Source of the DNA: JACPYF01 sp947085845
GTDB taxonomy: Bacteria > Patescibacteriota > Saccharimonadia > Saccharimonadales > Saccharimonadaceae
DNA length: 64,000 nucleotides
Direction: 5' to 3'
Assembly: GCA_947085845.1 (NCBI GenBank)
Contig: CAMTXO010000002.1
Coordinates: 124,001-188,000 of the forward strand
The position numbers were made by a program, and so were the translations under genes. Positions 40,956-49,833 of the stretch are shown piece by piece (within the stretch, counting starts at the first letter, position 1; every line of letters starts with the position of its first letter). The notes under the pieces are model-generated. The model worked only from the letters and a program-made list of their open reading frames with translations. It was not told the DNA's origin and made no database searches.

Positions 40956-41354
40956 CTATTGATCTAGTTCGGGATATTTTTCAGGCTCGGCTCGGTAGTA
41001 AGCTATCCATGTATCTTCTGCCTGTAGTTCGAGTGTTTCAATATATGCACCTTGAGAAAAACTACCCTTTTCGTTTTTAGCAGCCTCTTGTGACTTTGCT
41101 ACATCCTCTGGCGTAATGTCTTTTAACTCCATTAAATCATCGATTGCCTGCTGTAAATCTCCTATTTCATTTGTAAACTTTTCTTTTGTTATGGTAGGCC
41201 CTCGCAGCTCTCCTGCTTCTTCGATAATCTTATCTATAAGTGCAGTTGCGTGTTCGTCTTTCGATAAAAGTTTTAGCTTTGCTTTTTGCCCAATAGACTC
41301 ATACACTGCGGGCAGTTTATCCCGAACAAGTTTATTTAGTTTAAATGTTGGCAT
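40956..41354 (-). CDS. MazG-like nucleoside triphosphate pyrophosphohydrolase
   Basis: A protein of 132 residues. The start KLNKLVRDKLPAV and the acidic helix IIEEAGELRG with EIGDLQQAIDDL match the all-alpha NTP pyrophosphatases of the phosphoribosyl-ATP pyrophosphohydrolase-like group (EExxE and ExxD metal sites). Likely a house-cleaning enzyme for abnormal nucleotides. Its start overlaps the ligA stop (TGATG), so it is coupled to DNA ligase. Confidence 0.8.
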   Translation of the reverse strand: MPTFKLNKLVRDKLPAVYESIGQKAKLKLLSKDEHATALIDKIIEEAGELRGPTITKEKFTNEIGDLQQAIDDLMELKDITPEDVAKSQEAAKNEKGSFSQGAYIETLELQAEDTWIAYYRAEPEKYPELDQ

Positions 41355-43354
41355 CAGCTTATAATCTCCATCAATGTTTTTTCGTCTATTACCTTTGTAC
41401 CATACTTATTGGCTTTTTGCAGCTTGGATGACCCCACCTTACCTCCTGCCACTAAATACGTCGTATCTTTAGCAACTGATGTTTGGAATGTACCACCAAG
41501 CTTGCGGATTTTTTCTGCGGCTTCGTCACGACTCATTGTTTGCAAAGTCCCAGTAATGACAAAATTTTGATTAGTTAATTTGCCACCAGCCGTATTTATG
41601 TATTTTGGAGTTACGCCGACACTTTCAAACTTATCAATAAGCTTAATATTGTCAGGATCGGCAAACCAAGCAGATACGCTTTCTGTTACAATTTCCCCAA
41701 CGCCATCTACAGACTTTAGCTGATCTAAAGTTGCGTTTTGTAGACCGTTCACAGATTTGAATGTATAAGATAGATCAATTGCGGTTTGTGCACCAACGTG
41801 TCGGATACCGATACCAAAAATAAATCGTGGTAACTCAGGATGTTTTTTGTCAGCAATAGCATTAATTAATTTTTGAGCAGAAAGATCTGCAAAGCGATCG
41901 AGCTTGAGTAGCTGTTCTTTGGTTAACAAATATATGTCGGCAAGATCTTTGACTAGTCCAGCGTCAACAAGTGCCACCACATTCTTCTCGCCTAACGTGT
42001 TGATGTCCAATGCACCCTTTGATGCAAAGTGTTGGACAGCACGTTTCAATAATAGTGGCCCGGTCGCACCCTTTACACGATACACAGCTTCGCCTTCTGG
42101 GCGTACAAATTCTAGTTCCGGATATTGTCGTTTCAGTTCATCGACAAAATTAAATGCTTTTGCACTTGATGGTCGTAGTTTTTCAATCACACTTTCAACT
42201 TGTGGTATGATTTCGCCAGCTTTGAATATCACAACAGTATCGCCTATACGTACGTCTTTGCGTGCAATTTCATCAGCGTTATGCAAGCTAGCATGTTGTA
42301 CGGTAGTGCCCGCTAAATTGACTGGTTTGAACACAGCAACTGGGGTGGCTGCGCCGGTTCGTCCGATAGAGATTACGATGTCCTCGACAACGGTTGTGGT
42401 AGTTTCCGCAGGATATTTATAGGCGATTGTGCCGCGGGGATTTTTTCCAACAGAGCCCAAACTAGTACTCAATTGGCGATCATTTATTTTCACAACCAGT
42501 CCATCTGTATGAAATGGTAGGTCTCCGCGAATAATTTCGAATTCTTTGGCGTATTTGAGAACACCACCAAAATCTTTTTCAATATGTGCATTTTTATCGA
42601 CACTAAAGCCGAGAGCTCTCAATGCTTCATATGCAAACTTGTTTGTTGGCACCTCGTCCATATTTTGACGCAGTACATCATAACCATGAAAACGTAATGG
42701 TCGATCGGCAACAAGTCGTGGATCTAGTTGACGAATCGTACCCGCTGCGAGATTACGTGGGTTGGCATAAATAGGTTTGTCGGCTGCTGCTTGTTTTTTA
42801 TTAAGCTTAGCAAATTCTGTTTTAGTCATAATTATTTCGCCACGAATTTCAGTATGGCCTTTAGTAAATTTATGATTGCCATAAAGACGCAGAGGTACAT
42901 TCGGGATGGTTTTGACATTGTTTGTCACCACTTCACCGACCTTGCCATCGCCACGCGTGACAGCCCGAACCAACACACCATCTTCATAATGCAATGCACA
43001 GGCAAGGCCGTCTTTTTTTGAATCTACCCAAAAATCACAGCCAGCTACTTTTGGATTTAGTTTTTTTATACGCTCGAACCAAGCCAGTGCTTCGTCGTCA
43101 CCAAAACAGTCAAGCATACTCATCATTCGTGTTTGATGTGTAAATTTTTCAAATCTTTTTGATGGCACACCACCAACCCGCTGGGTTGGACTGTCGCTAG
43201 TTATTAGCTCTGGATTTTCGGTCTCGATTTTTTTTAGCTCGGCAAATAATCCGTCGTATATGGCATCATCAACTGTAGGTTGATCGAGAACATAGTATTC
43301 ATATGCCCACTGATTGATTTGTTTCTTTAGTTCGCTAAGCCGGTTTTGCATCAT
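41354..43354 (-). CDS. ligA: NAD-dependent DNA ligase without zinc-finger cysteines
   Basis: Seals nicks using NAD+; 666 residues from ATG 43354. Domains in order: Ia (YYVLDQPTVDDAIYDGLF), adenylation domain with the catalytic lysine K113 in KKDG, OB-fold (KNPRGTIAYKYPAE), the zinc-finger position (~408-436), HhH domain (GIGIRHVGAQTA, VDGVGEIV) and C-terminal BRCT (FVITGTLQTMSRDEA). At the zinc finger none of the four expected cysteines is present (YRVKG where WxCxG is usual, GPLLL where CPAQ is usual). It overlaps the end of the upstream membrane-protein gene by about 20 bases. Confidence 0.96.
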   Translation of the reverse strand: MMQNRLSELKKQINQWAYEYYVLDQPTVDDAIYDGLFAELKKIETENPELITSDSPTQRVGGVPSKRFEKFTHQTRMMSMLDCFGDDEALAWFERIKKLNPKVAGCDFWVDSKKDGLACALHYEDGVLVRAVTRGDGKVGEVVTNNVKTIPNVPLRLYGNHKFTKGHTEIRGEIIMTKTEFAKLNKKQAAADKPIYANPRNLAAGTIRQLDPRLVADRPLRFHGYDVLRQNMDEVPTNKFAYEALRALGFSVDKNAHIEKDFGGVLKYAKEFEIIRGDLPFHTDGLVVKINDRQLSTSLGSVGKNPRGTIAYKYPAETTTTVVEDIVISIGRTGAATPVAVFKPVNLAGTTVQHASLHNADEIARKDVRIGDTVVIFKAGEIIPQVESVIEKLRPSSAKAFNFVDELKRQYPELEFVRPEGEAVYRVKGATGPLLLKRAVQHFASKGALDINTLGEKNVVALVDAGLVKDLADIYLLTKEQLLKLDRFADLSAQKLINAIADKKHPELPRFIFGIGIRHVGAQTAIDLSYTFKSVNGLQNATLDQLKSVDGVGEIVTESVSAWFADPDNIKLIDKFESVGVTPKYINTAGGKLTNQNFVITGTLQTMSRDEAAEKIRKLGGTFQTSVAKDTTYLVAGGKVGSSKLQKANKYGTKVIDEKTLMEIIS

Positions 43355-44369
43355 CACTTACTAACTTTCTATACAGCAGATATATATAAGAGGTAAACCA
43401 GACCATTGTAAAAGCTGACAGCAGTAGTGCCACCACAGGTACTATTGGAATAGCGCTTAGTAGCGAAAGACTATTGATTACAATGGCTGGTAGTATCACA
43501 ACCGCCCATATCATCACTATTGTTAGTCCGAGCCAGGCTAGTCGATAAAGTAGTCGAAGGCGCCGGCCAACGACTAGGTCGCTGGAGGCTTTTAGAGCCT
43601 TGAGGGGGTACATTCCAGGCAGAGTTACTACTACCATAGCAAGAAATGAACTTGTTATCCAATAAAGTGAAATAACTACCAGTAGTAGTTCAACTAACCA
43701 GAACAAAGTTGTCAGTAAAACATCCTCAAAAATATTCACACCGTAGGCGGCACCATAGGCGATAAGGGCAAGTGCGAAAGGAATGAGCTGCACCAAAACA
43801 ACCATAAAAATAATGCAAGTTGCCACTAACGGCGTACCTGATGAGTACAGTCCATCTCTTAATTTTATATTCTTATGTCCTGCCATGATTTGACGCAGCA
43901 ACCAGACGAGTGTCATCCAGCTCAGTAGGAAAAGTATGACTACATATATTTGCTGGCTCTCTGTCAGAGAAACGCTAAACGCACCATTTAATACACCTGC
44001 AAAAATAGCGACGTTCTGTACAATTGAGCTGAGTTCCCCTGCTACAACATTACCACCAAGCTCATTGACTGTTTCTTCCAAAATTTTGTAGTTTTCCTGA
44101 GATAAAAGCCCCACTATCAAAAAACTTAACAGTCCGTATAAAACCATAAATTTAAAAAAGAGTACTTTTTCGGACCACATTAAAAGTCTCACCTCGTTTG
44201 TAAATGCCCAGTAGCCTGGTACAGTCCAGGCGCGTTTATAGTCGCGTCGTCGTGTTAACTTAAAACTCCGATGCGGACGGCGTTTTAAGAAATTGTTTCT
44301 TCTTTTTTTTATACTACTGAATCTTTTGTTAATTACCGCGTTAAGTTTACTTTTTTTCTTGGTAACCAT
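43335..44369 (-). CDS. Polytopic membrane protein, unknown
   Basis: A protein of 344 residues. The first ~45 are strongly basic (KKKSKLNAV, KRRNNFLKRRPHR), then about six TM helices between 65 and 335, with a basic loop (VVGRRLRLLYRLAW). The cytoplasmic cationic N-terminus may contact RNA, ribosomes or lipid headgroups, which is inference. Five bases separate it from htpX, and it overlaps ligA, so it is in the same operon. No family recognised with confidence. Confidence 0.65.
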   Translation of the reverse strand: MVTKKKSKLNAVINKRFSSIKKRRNNFLKRRPHRSFKLTRRRDYKRAWTVPGYWAFTNEVRLLMWSEKVLFFKFMVLYGLLSFLIVGLLSQENYKILEETVNELGGNVVAGELSSIVQNVAIFAGVLNGAFSVSLTESQQIYVVILFLLSWMTLVWLLRQIMAGHKNIKLRDGLYSSGTPLVATCIIFMVVLVQLIPFALALIAYGAAYGVNIFEDVLLTTLFWLVELLLVVISLYWITSSFLAMVVVTLPGMYPLKALKASSDLVVGRRLRLLYRLAWLGLTIVMIWAVVILPAIVINSLSLLSAIPIVPVVALLLSAFTMVWFTSYIYLLYRKLVSDDAKPA

Positions 44370-44373
44370 TTAT

Positions 44374-45252
44374 CTACATTTTGCCTTCTAGTCCACGTAG
44401 TCGGGAGATTCTGTCGTCGAGTGGAGGGTGTGTACTAAATATTTTGCTGAAAAAACCAGGCTTCAAAGGATTTGCAAAAAATAAATGTGCAGTTGATCCA
44501 TTTTGACGTTTCATCGGACGCTGGTGGTCGCGAAGTTTTTCGAGAGCACTTGCAAGCCCCTCTGGATAGCGTGTTGTTAGCGCACCTGTTGAATCAGCCA
44601 GATATTCTCGCTGACGCGAGACAGCCAACTGCACAGCAGTGGCAATTATCGGAGCGAGGATAAGAGCAATAATGCCAACAATATACAGCTGCGGCGGCAC
44701 TCCGTCACGATCATCGTCTCCACTAAAAAATAGCATATGGAGCGCTATGTCACTCAGCAAACCGATTGCACTTACTAGACCAAACACAATCATCGATACA
44801 CGTATGTCATAGTTTTGTACGTGACCAAGCTCATGAGCCATAACACCTTCTAGTTCCTTATCGTCCATTATTTCTAACAAACCAGTAGATGCAGCAACTA
44901 CTGCATGCTTTGGGTCACGACCAGTTGCAAATGCGTTCGGTGCCGGATCATCTATGATGTATATTTTTGGAGTTGGCATACCGGTTGCTATACTGAGGTT
45001 TTCAACTATTCGATAGAGACGAGGGTTGTCTCGTTTTTCAATTGGTTTTGCGCCAGTCATGGCGACTGCTAGTTTAGCTGCTGAAAAATATTGAATCAGT
45101 GCATATATCAAAGCACCGGCTATTACAAAATAAGTAATGTAGAGGTTACCAAAATAAATACTGGCTAAATAGCCCAGTCCAGCAATTAGCACCACAAATA
45201 CTGCCATAATTAGTATGGTATTACGTTTATTTGCAGCTATAGCGGAGTACAT
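44374..45252 (-). CDS. htpX: HtpX-type membrane zinc metalloprotease
   Basis: Membrane-protein quality-control protease, 292 residues, M48 family. HELGH at 140-144 gives the zinc ligands, with the downstream Glu in SRQREYLADSTGA. TM helices at about 12-32 and 36-55, and two more at ~155-175 and ~190-215. Follows lemA by 19 bases, the common lemA-htpX pair. Confidence 0.93.
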   Translation of the reverse strand: MYSAIAANKRNTILIMAVFVVLIAGLGYLASIYFGNLYITYFVIAGALIYALIQYFSAAKLAVAMTGAKPIEKRDNPRLYRIVENLSIATGMPTPKIYIIDDPAPNAFATGRDPKHAVVAASTGLLEIMDDKELEGVMAHELGHVQNYDIRVSMIVFGLVSAIGLLSDIALHMLFFSGDDDRDGVPPQLYIVGIIALILAPIIATAVQLAVSRQREYLADSTGALTTRYPEGLASALEKLRDHQRPMKRQNGSTAHLFFANPLKPGFFSKIFSTHPPLDDRISRLRGLEGKM

Positions 45253-45271
45253 TTTTTTACCTCAAAAAATG

Positions 45272-45838
45272 CTAGAATTTCACATCAACTGGCTTTTCGG
45301 CCTTTTCTTGCTCTGCTTCATCTAGTTCAAAGAATTCTTTTTTCTTGAAGCCAAAAATACCAGCGAACAAGTTGTTCGGGAAAAGCTCGATCTTTGTGTT
45401 GAGATCGCGAACACCACCGTTATAAAAACGTCGTGAAGCTTGTATTTTGTCTTCGGTGTCAACCAATTCGGCCTGCAACTGTTGGAAGTTTTCACTAGCA
45501 CGTAGCTGTGGGTACGCCTCGGCTACTGCAAAGAGGCTTTTGAGAGCGCCTTCGAACATATTTTCTGCTTCGGCGGTTTCTTTGACTCCTTGTGCGTTCA
45601 GAGCATTAGCACGAGCCTCGGTTACCTGTGTGAATACATCTTTTTCGTGCTTGGCGTAGCCTTTTACACTTTCTACCAAGTTAGGAATGAGGTCTAAGCG
45701 TCGTTTGAGCTGAACTGTGATATCACTCCAGGCTTCTTCAACCCTGTTGCGTAATGTAACAAGACCGTTGTAAGTCGCCCACAAGAATATGACCAATATA
45801 ACAACAATAACTGCTACAACAATACCTACTATTTCCAT
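45272..45838 (-). CDS. lemA: LemA-family membrane protein
   Basis: A protein of 188 residues: N-terminal TM helix (about 2-24) followed by a long helical bundle with the LemA signature (NRVEEAWSDITVQLKRR, LIPNLVESVKGYA, RFYNGGVRDLNTKIE, PNNLFAGIFGF). The molecular function of LemA is unknown. GGAGG lies seven bases before the ATG. First gene of a six-gene operon with an extended -10 promoter at 45868. Confidence 0.93.
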   Translation of the reverse strand: MEIVGIVVAVIVVILVIFLWATYNGLVTLRNRVEEAWSDITVQLKRRLDLIPNLVESVKGYAKHEKDVFTQVTEARANALNAQGVKETAEAENMFEGALKSLFAVAEAYPQLRASENFQQLQAELVDTEDKIQASRRFYNGGVRDLNTKIELFPNNLFAGIFGFKKKEFFELDEAEQEKAEKPVDVKF

Positions 45839-45867
45839 ATCAAAATCCTCCTTAGCTTAATACTACA

Positions 45868-45876
45868 ATTATACCA
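45868..45876 (-). promoter_or_regulatory. Extended -10 promoter of the lemA operon
   Basis: Minus strand TGGTATAAT; the leader of about 25 bases contains AAGGAGG. Confidence 0.6.
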
Positions 45877-45909
45877 CTTGCTACATTAGAAATCTATGAA
45901 AAACAGTTG

Positions 45910-47991
45910 CTATTTAGCGCGTTTTTCAATGATTTCTTGTGCTACATTCGGTGGAACTTCTTCGTACTGAGCAAGCTCCATTGCTGATGCTGCGCGACCC
46001 TGAGACATTGAGCGTAGATCTGTTGTGTAACCAAACATGCTCGCTAGTGGCACAAAGCCTGTGACAACTTTAGCGCCCATACGGTCTTCCATACTTTCGA
46101 TTCGTCCACGACGAGAGTTTAGGTCGCCAATCACATCACCCATGAATTCCTCTGGGGTGGTAACTTCAACTTTCATAACAGGTTCAAGCAAGACTGGATT
46201 GGCTTGTTTCACTCCGTTACGAGTTGCCAAAGCGCCGGCCATTTTAAATGCAAGCTCAGATGAGTCAACGTCGTGGTAGCTTCCGTCATACAAAGTTGCT
46301 TTAACATCAACCACAGGATAACCAGCAATCACACCACCATCGAGAGTTTCGACTATACCGTTTTGCACAGGTTTGCGATATTCTTGCGGCACAACACCAC
46401 CTTTAATTTCGTCAAAGAATTCGAAGCCTTTGCCTGGTTCGTTTGGTTCAAGTCGTAGCCAGACATCGCCATATTGACCACGTCCACCAGATTGCTTGAT
46501 GTATTTACCTTGGATTTCAGTACTAGCTTTGATAGTTTCACGAAATGCTACTTGCGGTTGACCAATGTTGGCTTCAACTTTGAATTCTCGTTTCATACGA
46601 TCAACGATAATATCAAGGTGTAGCTCACCCATTCCAGAAATGATCGTCTGGCCAGTTTCTTCGTCAGTATGTACACGGAAAGTTGGGTCTTCTTCGGCTA
46701 AACGCTGAAGAGCAAGACTCATCTTTTCTTGGTCGGCTTTGGTTTTAGGCTCGATCGCAATTGCAACTGGTGGCTCTGGAAAGTCGATACTTTCTAGAGT
46801 GATCGCTTTTGCTACATCAGAGAGAGTTGTACCAGTTGTGGTGTTTTTTAGACCAACAACTGCAGCTATATCGCCAGCAGAAATTTCGTTGATATCCTCA
46901 CGTTTATCGGCGTGCATACGCACAATTCGACCAATACGCTCTTTGTCACCAGTTGTGGTGTTGAGGATATAGCTCCCGGCGCTGACCTTACCGCTATAAA
47001 CACGAATAAAAATTAGCTTTCCAACAAATGGGTCGTTGGCAATTTTAAATGCAAGTGCGGCTAGTGGTTCTTTGTCGTCGGGCTTGCGCTCAACTTCGTC
47101 ACCGGTTTTAGGATGAGTTCCCCAGATTGAACCAGCATCAAGTGGGCTAGGTAGGTATTCGTTCACAAGGTCGAGAACTTTTTCAACAATCACACCACGG
47201 CCATCACCACCAGTTACGAGATAGAATTCACCAGTTAGAACGCTTTTACGTAGGGCTGCTTTTAGTTCGTCGACAGTTATAGAATCTTCACCCTCTTCTA
47301 GATATTTTTCGAACAACGCGTCGTCAGCTTCTACAGCTGATTCAACCAATAGTTGGCGCGCATTTTTAGCTTTGTCAGCCATATCAGCAGGAATGTCGCC
47401 TACTATTAGTTCGTGATCAGTGAAGTCTTTGTAGGTATAAGCTTTCATGTCTACAAGGTCAATAACACCGTTGATGTCTTTTTCAAAGCCGATTGGCAGG
47501 TGAATAGGTAGAGCCTTTTTAGATAGACGTGCATGCAAGCTGTCGAGTGATTTGTAGAAATCACCACCTGTTTGGTTGATTTTATTGATGAAACAGATAC
47601 GAGGTACACGGTATTTATTAGCCTGACGCCATACGGTTTCAGTCTGAGCTTCTACACCCATCTTGCCGTCGAATACTACGACTGCACCGTCGAGCACACG
47701 TAGTGATCGCTCTACTTCTGCAGTAAAGTCGATGTGACCAGGTGTATCGATAATGTTAATTTTGTGATCTTTCCAAAAACAAGTTACAGCAGCAGAAGTA
47801 ATGGTGATACCACGTTCGCGCTCTTGTTCCATCCAGTCGGTTGTTGTTTCACCTTCGTGAACAGCACCAATTTTGTGGCTTAAACCAGTTCGGTACAAAA
47901 TACCTTCGGTAGTGGTGGTTTTTCCAGCGTCAATATGAGCAATAATGCCAATATTGCGGAATTTATCTAGGGTATATTTCTTGTCTGCCAT
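45910..47991 (-). CDS. fusA: Elongation factor G with altered G4/G5 motifs
   Basis: Ribosomal translocase of 693 residues from ATG 47991 (MADKKYTLDKFRN), the usual EF-G N-terminus; the in-frame GTG at 48075 would add 28 unrelated residues. G1 is AHIDAGKT, G2 RGITIT and G3 DTPGH, all normal. G4, usually NKxD, is NKIN (136-139, codons 47575-47586). At the G5 position (usually GSAFKNKG) it reads TGGDGRG (47194-47214). Domains II to V are standard (GQYGDVW, GMGELHLDI). The leader has a promoter and a hairpin. It is cut off from rpsG-rpsL by an opposite-strand gene. Confidence 0.95.
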   Translation of the reverse strand: MADKKYTLDKFRNIGIIAHIDAGKTTTTEGILYRTGLSHKIGAVHEGETTTDWMEQERERGITITSAAVTCFWKDHKINIIDTPGHIDFTAEVERSLRVLDGAVVVFDGKMGVEAQTETVWRQANKYRVPRICFINKINQTGGDFYKSLDSLHARLSKKALPIHLPIGFEKDINGVIDLVDMKAYTYKDFTDHELIVGDIPADMADKAKNARQLLVESAVEADDALFEKYLEEGEDSITVDELKAALRKSVLTGEFYLVTGGDGRGVIVEKVLDLVNEYLPSPLDAGSIWGTHPKTGDEVERKPDDKEPLAALAFKIANDPFVGKLIFIRVYSGKVSAGSYILNTTTGDKERIGRIVRMHADKREDINEISAGDIAAVVGLKNTTTGTTLSDVAKAITLESIDFPEPPVAIAIEPKTKADQEKMSLALQRLAEEDPTFRVHTDEETGQTIISGMGELHLDIIVDRMKREFKVEANIGQPQVAFRETIKASTEIQGKYIKQSGGRGQYGDVWLRLEPNEPGKGFEFFDEIKGGVVPQEYRKPVQNGIVETLDGGVIAGYPVVDVKATLYDGSYHDVDSSELAFKMAGALATRNGVKQANPVLLEPVMKVEVTTPEEFMGDVIGDLNSRRGRIESMEDRMGAKVVTGFVPLASMFGYTTDLRSMSQGRAASAMELAQYEEVPPNVAQEIIEKRAK

Positions 47992-48041
47992 GAGAGTTTC
48001 TTTTGTGTCCTTTTCTTCTGGTTTAATTAGTTTTACGTCAC

Positions 48042-48067
48042 CCCTGTTCAAATTTTTGACAACAGGG
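48042..48067 (-). promoter_or_regulatory. Leader hairpin of fusA
   Basis: Minus strand CCCTGTT and AACAGGG (7 pairs) around a 12-base loop, within the ~90-base fusA leader. No T-run follows, so it is not a terminator; it may protect or regulate the mRNA. Confidence 0.4.
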
Positions 48068-48084
48068 AAAAACACTTACTGTCA

Positions 48085-48113
48085 ATTGTAACAGATACTA
48101 CGACATTTTGAAA
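48085..48113 (-). promoter_or_regulatory. Promoter of fusA
   Basis: Minus strand TTTCAA (48108-48113), a 17-base spacer and TACAAT (48085-48090) preceded by TGT. Divergent from the promoter at 48119-48147. Confidence 0.5.
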
Positions 48114-48118
48114 TACTA

Positions 48119-48147
48119 TTGTAAATATAAGCGTTTTGTGCTATAAT
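48119..48147 (+). promoter_or_regulatory. Promoter with extended -10, leaderless
   Basis: TTGTAA (48119-48124), a 17-base spacer ending TGC and TATAAT (48142-48147). The ATG at 48155 is seven bases downstream. Confidence 0.7.
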
Positions 48148-48154
48148 AACTCTT

Positions 48155-48781
48155 ATGAGAAAAGATGCATATCCAAAGCAAAAAGTTGAACTTGTTTTTG
48201 AAACAAGTAGGCTCAAGCAAAATGGCGAGCCATTTATTGTTACCGCTCATGATGTACCTCAAGAGTACGCTGAAGCAATTCCAAAGTATTTTGACATGAT
48301 GAATGATGGTGACATTACTATTGATGAAACTGCCTACAACTCAAAACTACGTGGTATGAAAAAAAATAATCCTAATACAAAAGATTACTTGGGATGGATG
48401 CATCATAAACTTGGCCCAAACTTGGGAAAGGCTGGTATTTGGGGCTGTAAACTTATCGGTCAATACACTTTAGATTCAGACAGTATTCAAAGACCATTGT
48501 TTTATGATGGTCAACCTGAGGAGTCTGTCACACAACTTGAAGTTACAAAGCCAGAAATAGAAGCAGAAGAAGTCGCTGAATCTCTTGTTGAAATAAAGGA
48601 GATGTGGAATACCAAGAACGGTAATTTTCGACCTGGTGCAACACGTATTTTAGTTGCCCAGAATCGTGAAACAGGTGAATTTATATCTTCTAGAGATATG
48701 CCTGAGGACTTTAGTGGACAAACACGAGACAGTCTAGAACAAGAAGCTGAGGCGATACTAGCTCGAAAAGAAGCTGCTTAA
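48155..48781 (+). CDS. Soluble protein of unknown function inside the str locus
   Basis: A protein of 208 residues without TM or signal segments. The middle (YLGWMHHKLGPNLGKAGIWG) is distinctive but matches no family I know; the C-terminus is helical and acidic (QEAEAILARKEAA). It lies on the plus strand between fusA and rpsG, which are usually adjacent, and its stop interlocks with that of rpsG through TTAA (48778-48781). Leaderless promoter. Function unknown. Confidence 0.6.
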   Translation: MRKDAYPKQKVELVFETSRLKQNGEPFIVTAHDVPQEYAEAIPKYFDMMNDGDITIDETAYNSKLRGMKKNNPNTKDYLGWMHHKLGPNLGKAGIWGCKLIGQYTLDSDSIQRPLFYDGQPEESVTQLEVTKPEIEAEEVAESLVEIKEMWNTKNGNFRPGATRILVAQNRETGEFISSRDMPEDFSGQTRDSLEQEAEAILARKEAA

Positions 48782-49254
48782 CGAGCGAAGTGAGCGAAAG
48801 CTCGGTTGGCTTCGGCCATTTTGTGGGTGTCTTCCTTTTTCTTGAAGGCAGCGCCAGCTTGGCTATAGGCGTCAACGATTTCGGCAGCTAGACATTGGTC
48901 ATAAGGCATGCCTTTACGCGCACGAGAGCTTTGTACTAGCCATGAAAAGGCATAGTGCAACTGACGGTGACCTTGAATCGGAAATGGAATCTGATAGTTT
49001 GCACCACCAACACGACGAGATTTGACTTCGAAATTTGGTGAGATGTTCTTTAGAGCGCCTTCGAAAACTTCTAGTGGATCCTCGGATTTTAGCTTTTTAG
49101 CGGCAATCTCAAGTGCACTATATACTTGTCGCTCTGCAAGCAATTTCTTGCCATCTAACATAGTTTTGTTAATAAGACGCTGCACCATAATAGACTGGTA
49201 CTTTCGATCTGGGTTAAGACGTCGTTGAAGAGATTTAGTTACTTTACGCGGCAT
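48778..49254 (-). CDS. rpsG: 30S ribosomal protein uS7
   Basis: 158 residues, initiates assembly of the 30S head. Landmarks: LNPDRKYQSIMVQRLINKTM, RRVGGANYQIP and the C-terminal KKKEDTHKMAEANRAFAHF. Its ATG overlaps the rpsL stop (TAATG), so it is translationally coupled. Confidence 0.97.
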   Translation of the reverse strand: MPRKVTKSLQRRLNPDRKYQSIMVQRLINKTMLDGKKLLAERQVYSALEIAAKKLKSEDPLEVFEGALKNISPNFEVKSRRVGGANYQIPFPIQGHRQLHYAFSWLVQSSRARKGMPYDQCLAAEIVDAYSQAGAAFKKKEDTHKMAEANRAFAHFAR

Positions 49255-49667
49255 TATTTACTCTCCTTTTTGGCACCGTATTTAGAGCGGCGTTGTTTAC
49301 GATCGGCTACACCTTGAAGGTCAAGCGCACCACGAACAATGTGGTAACGAACACCTGGAAGGTCTTTTACACGTCCACCACGAACAAGCACAACTGCGTG
49401 CTCTTGTAGGTTGTGACCTTCACCACCGATGTATGCCCAAACTTCTTGGCCATTACTGAGGCGTACACGAGCCACTTTACGAAGTGCTGAGTTTGGCTTT
49501 TTTGGTGTCTTTGTCGTTACTTTGACACAAACGCCACGCTTCAGTGGTGCATTTTGGTCGTAGTAGCGGGTTTTTAGAGTATTTTGAATACGTCCTAGTG
49601 CAGGACTTTTACTCTTCTTACCAGCCGTTTTTCGCGGCTTGCGAACTAATTGATTGATTGTTGGCAT
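49254..49667 (-). CDS. rpsL: 30S ribosomal protein uS12
   Basis: 137 residues, decoding-centre protein. TINQLVRKPRK at the start, then TTKTPKKPNSALRK and VKDLPGVRYHIVRGALD. The lysines that are changed in streptomycin-resistant mutants elsewhere are unaltered. The leader of about 130 bases runs from the promoter at 49805-49833 inside the end of folP. Confidence 0.97.
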   Translation of the reverse strand: MPTINQLVRKPRKTAGKKSKSPALGRIQNTLKTRYYDQNAPLKRGVCVKVTTKTPKKPNSALRKVARVRLSNGQEVWAYIGGEGHNLQEHAVVLVRGGRVKDLPGVRYHIVRGALDLQGVADRKQRRSKYGAKKESK

Positions 49668-49804
49668 ATTGAAAAATATTCTCCGTTAATTTAACTTTCT
49701 GGCATTATTTTCAGCATAAATAATTGCCACTTTCTTTGGTCTTCATAAGATGTTGTACACACTCGCATGTTATCTCACTTGTCCAAAGAGGAAACTCACC
49801 TGTT

Positions 49805-49833
49805 ATTGTAGCAAATTTAGCCTAAGAAGACAA
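49805..49833 (-). promoter_or_regulatory. Promoter of rpsL-rpsG
   Basis: Minus strand TTGTCT (49828-49833), a 17-base spacer ending TGC and TACAAT (49805-49810). It overlaps the folP C-terminus. Confidence 0.6.

Noticed and set aside
47992..48075. Longer EF-G start at GTG 48075 adding 28 residues.
   Set aside because: The extra residues do not look like EF-G, and the frame runs through the leader hairpin close to the predicted transcription start.
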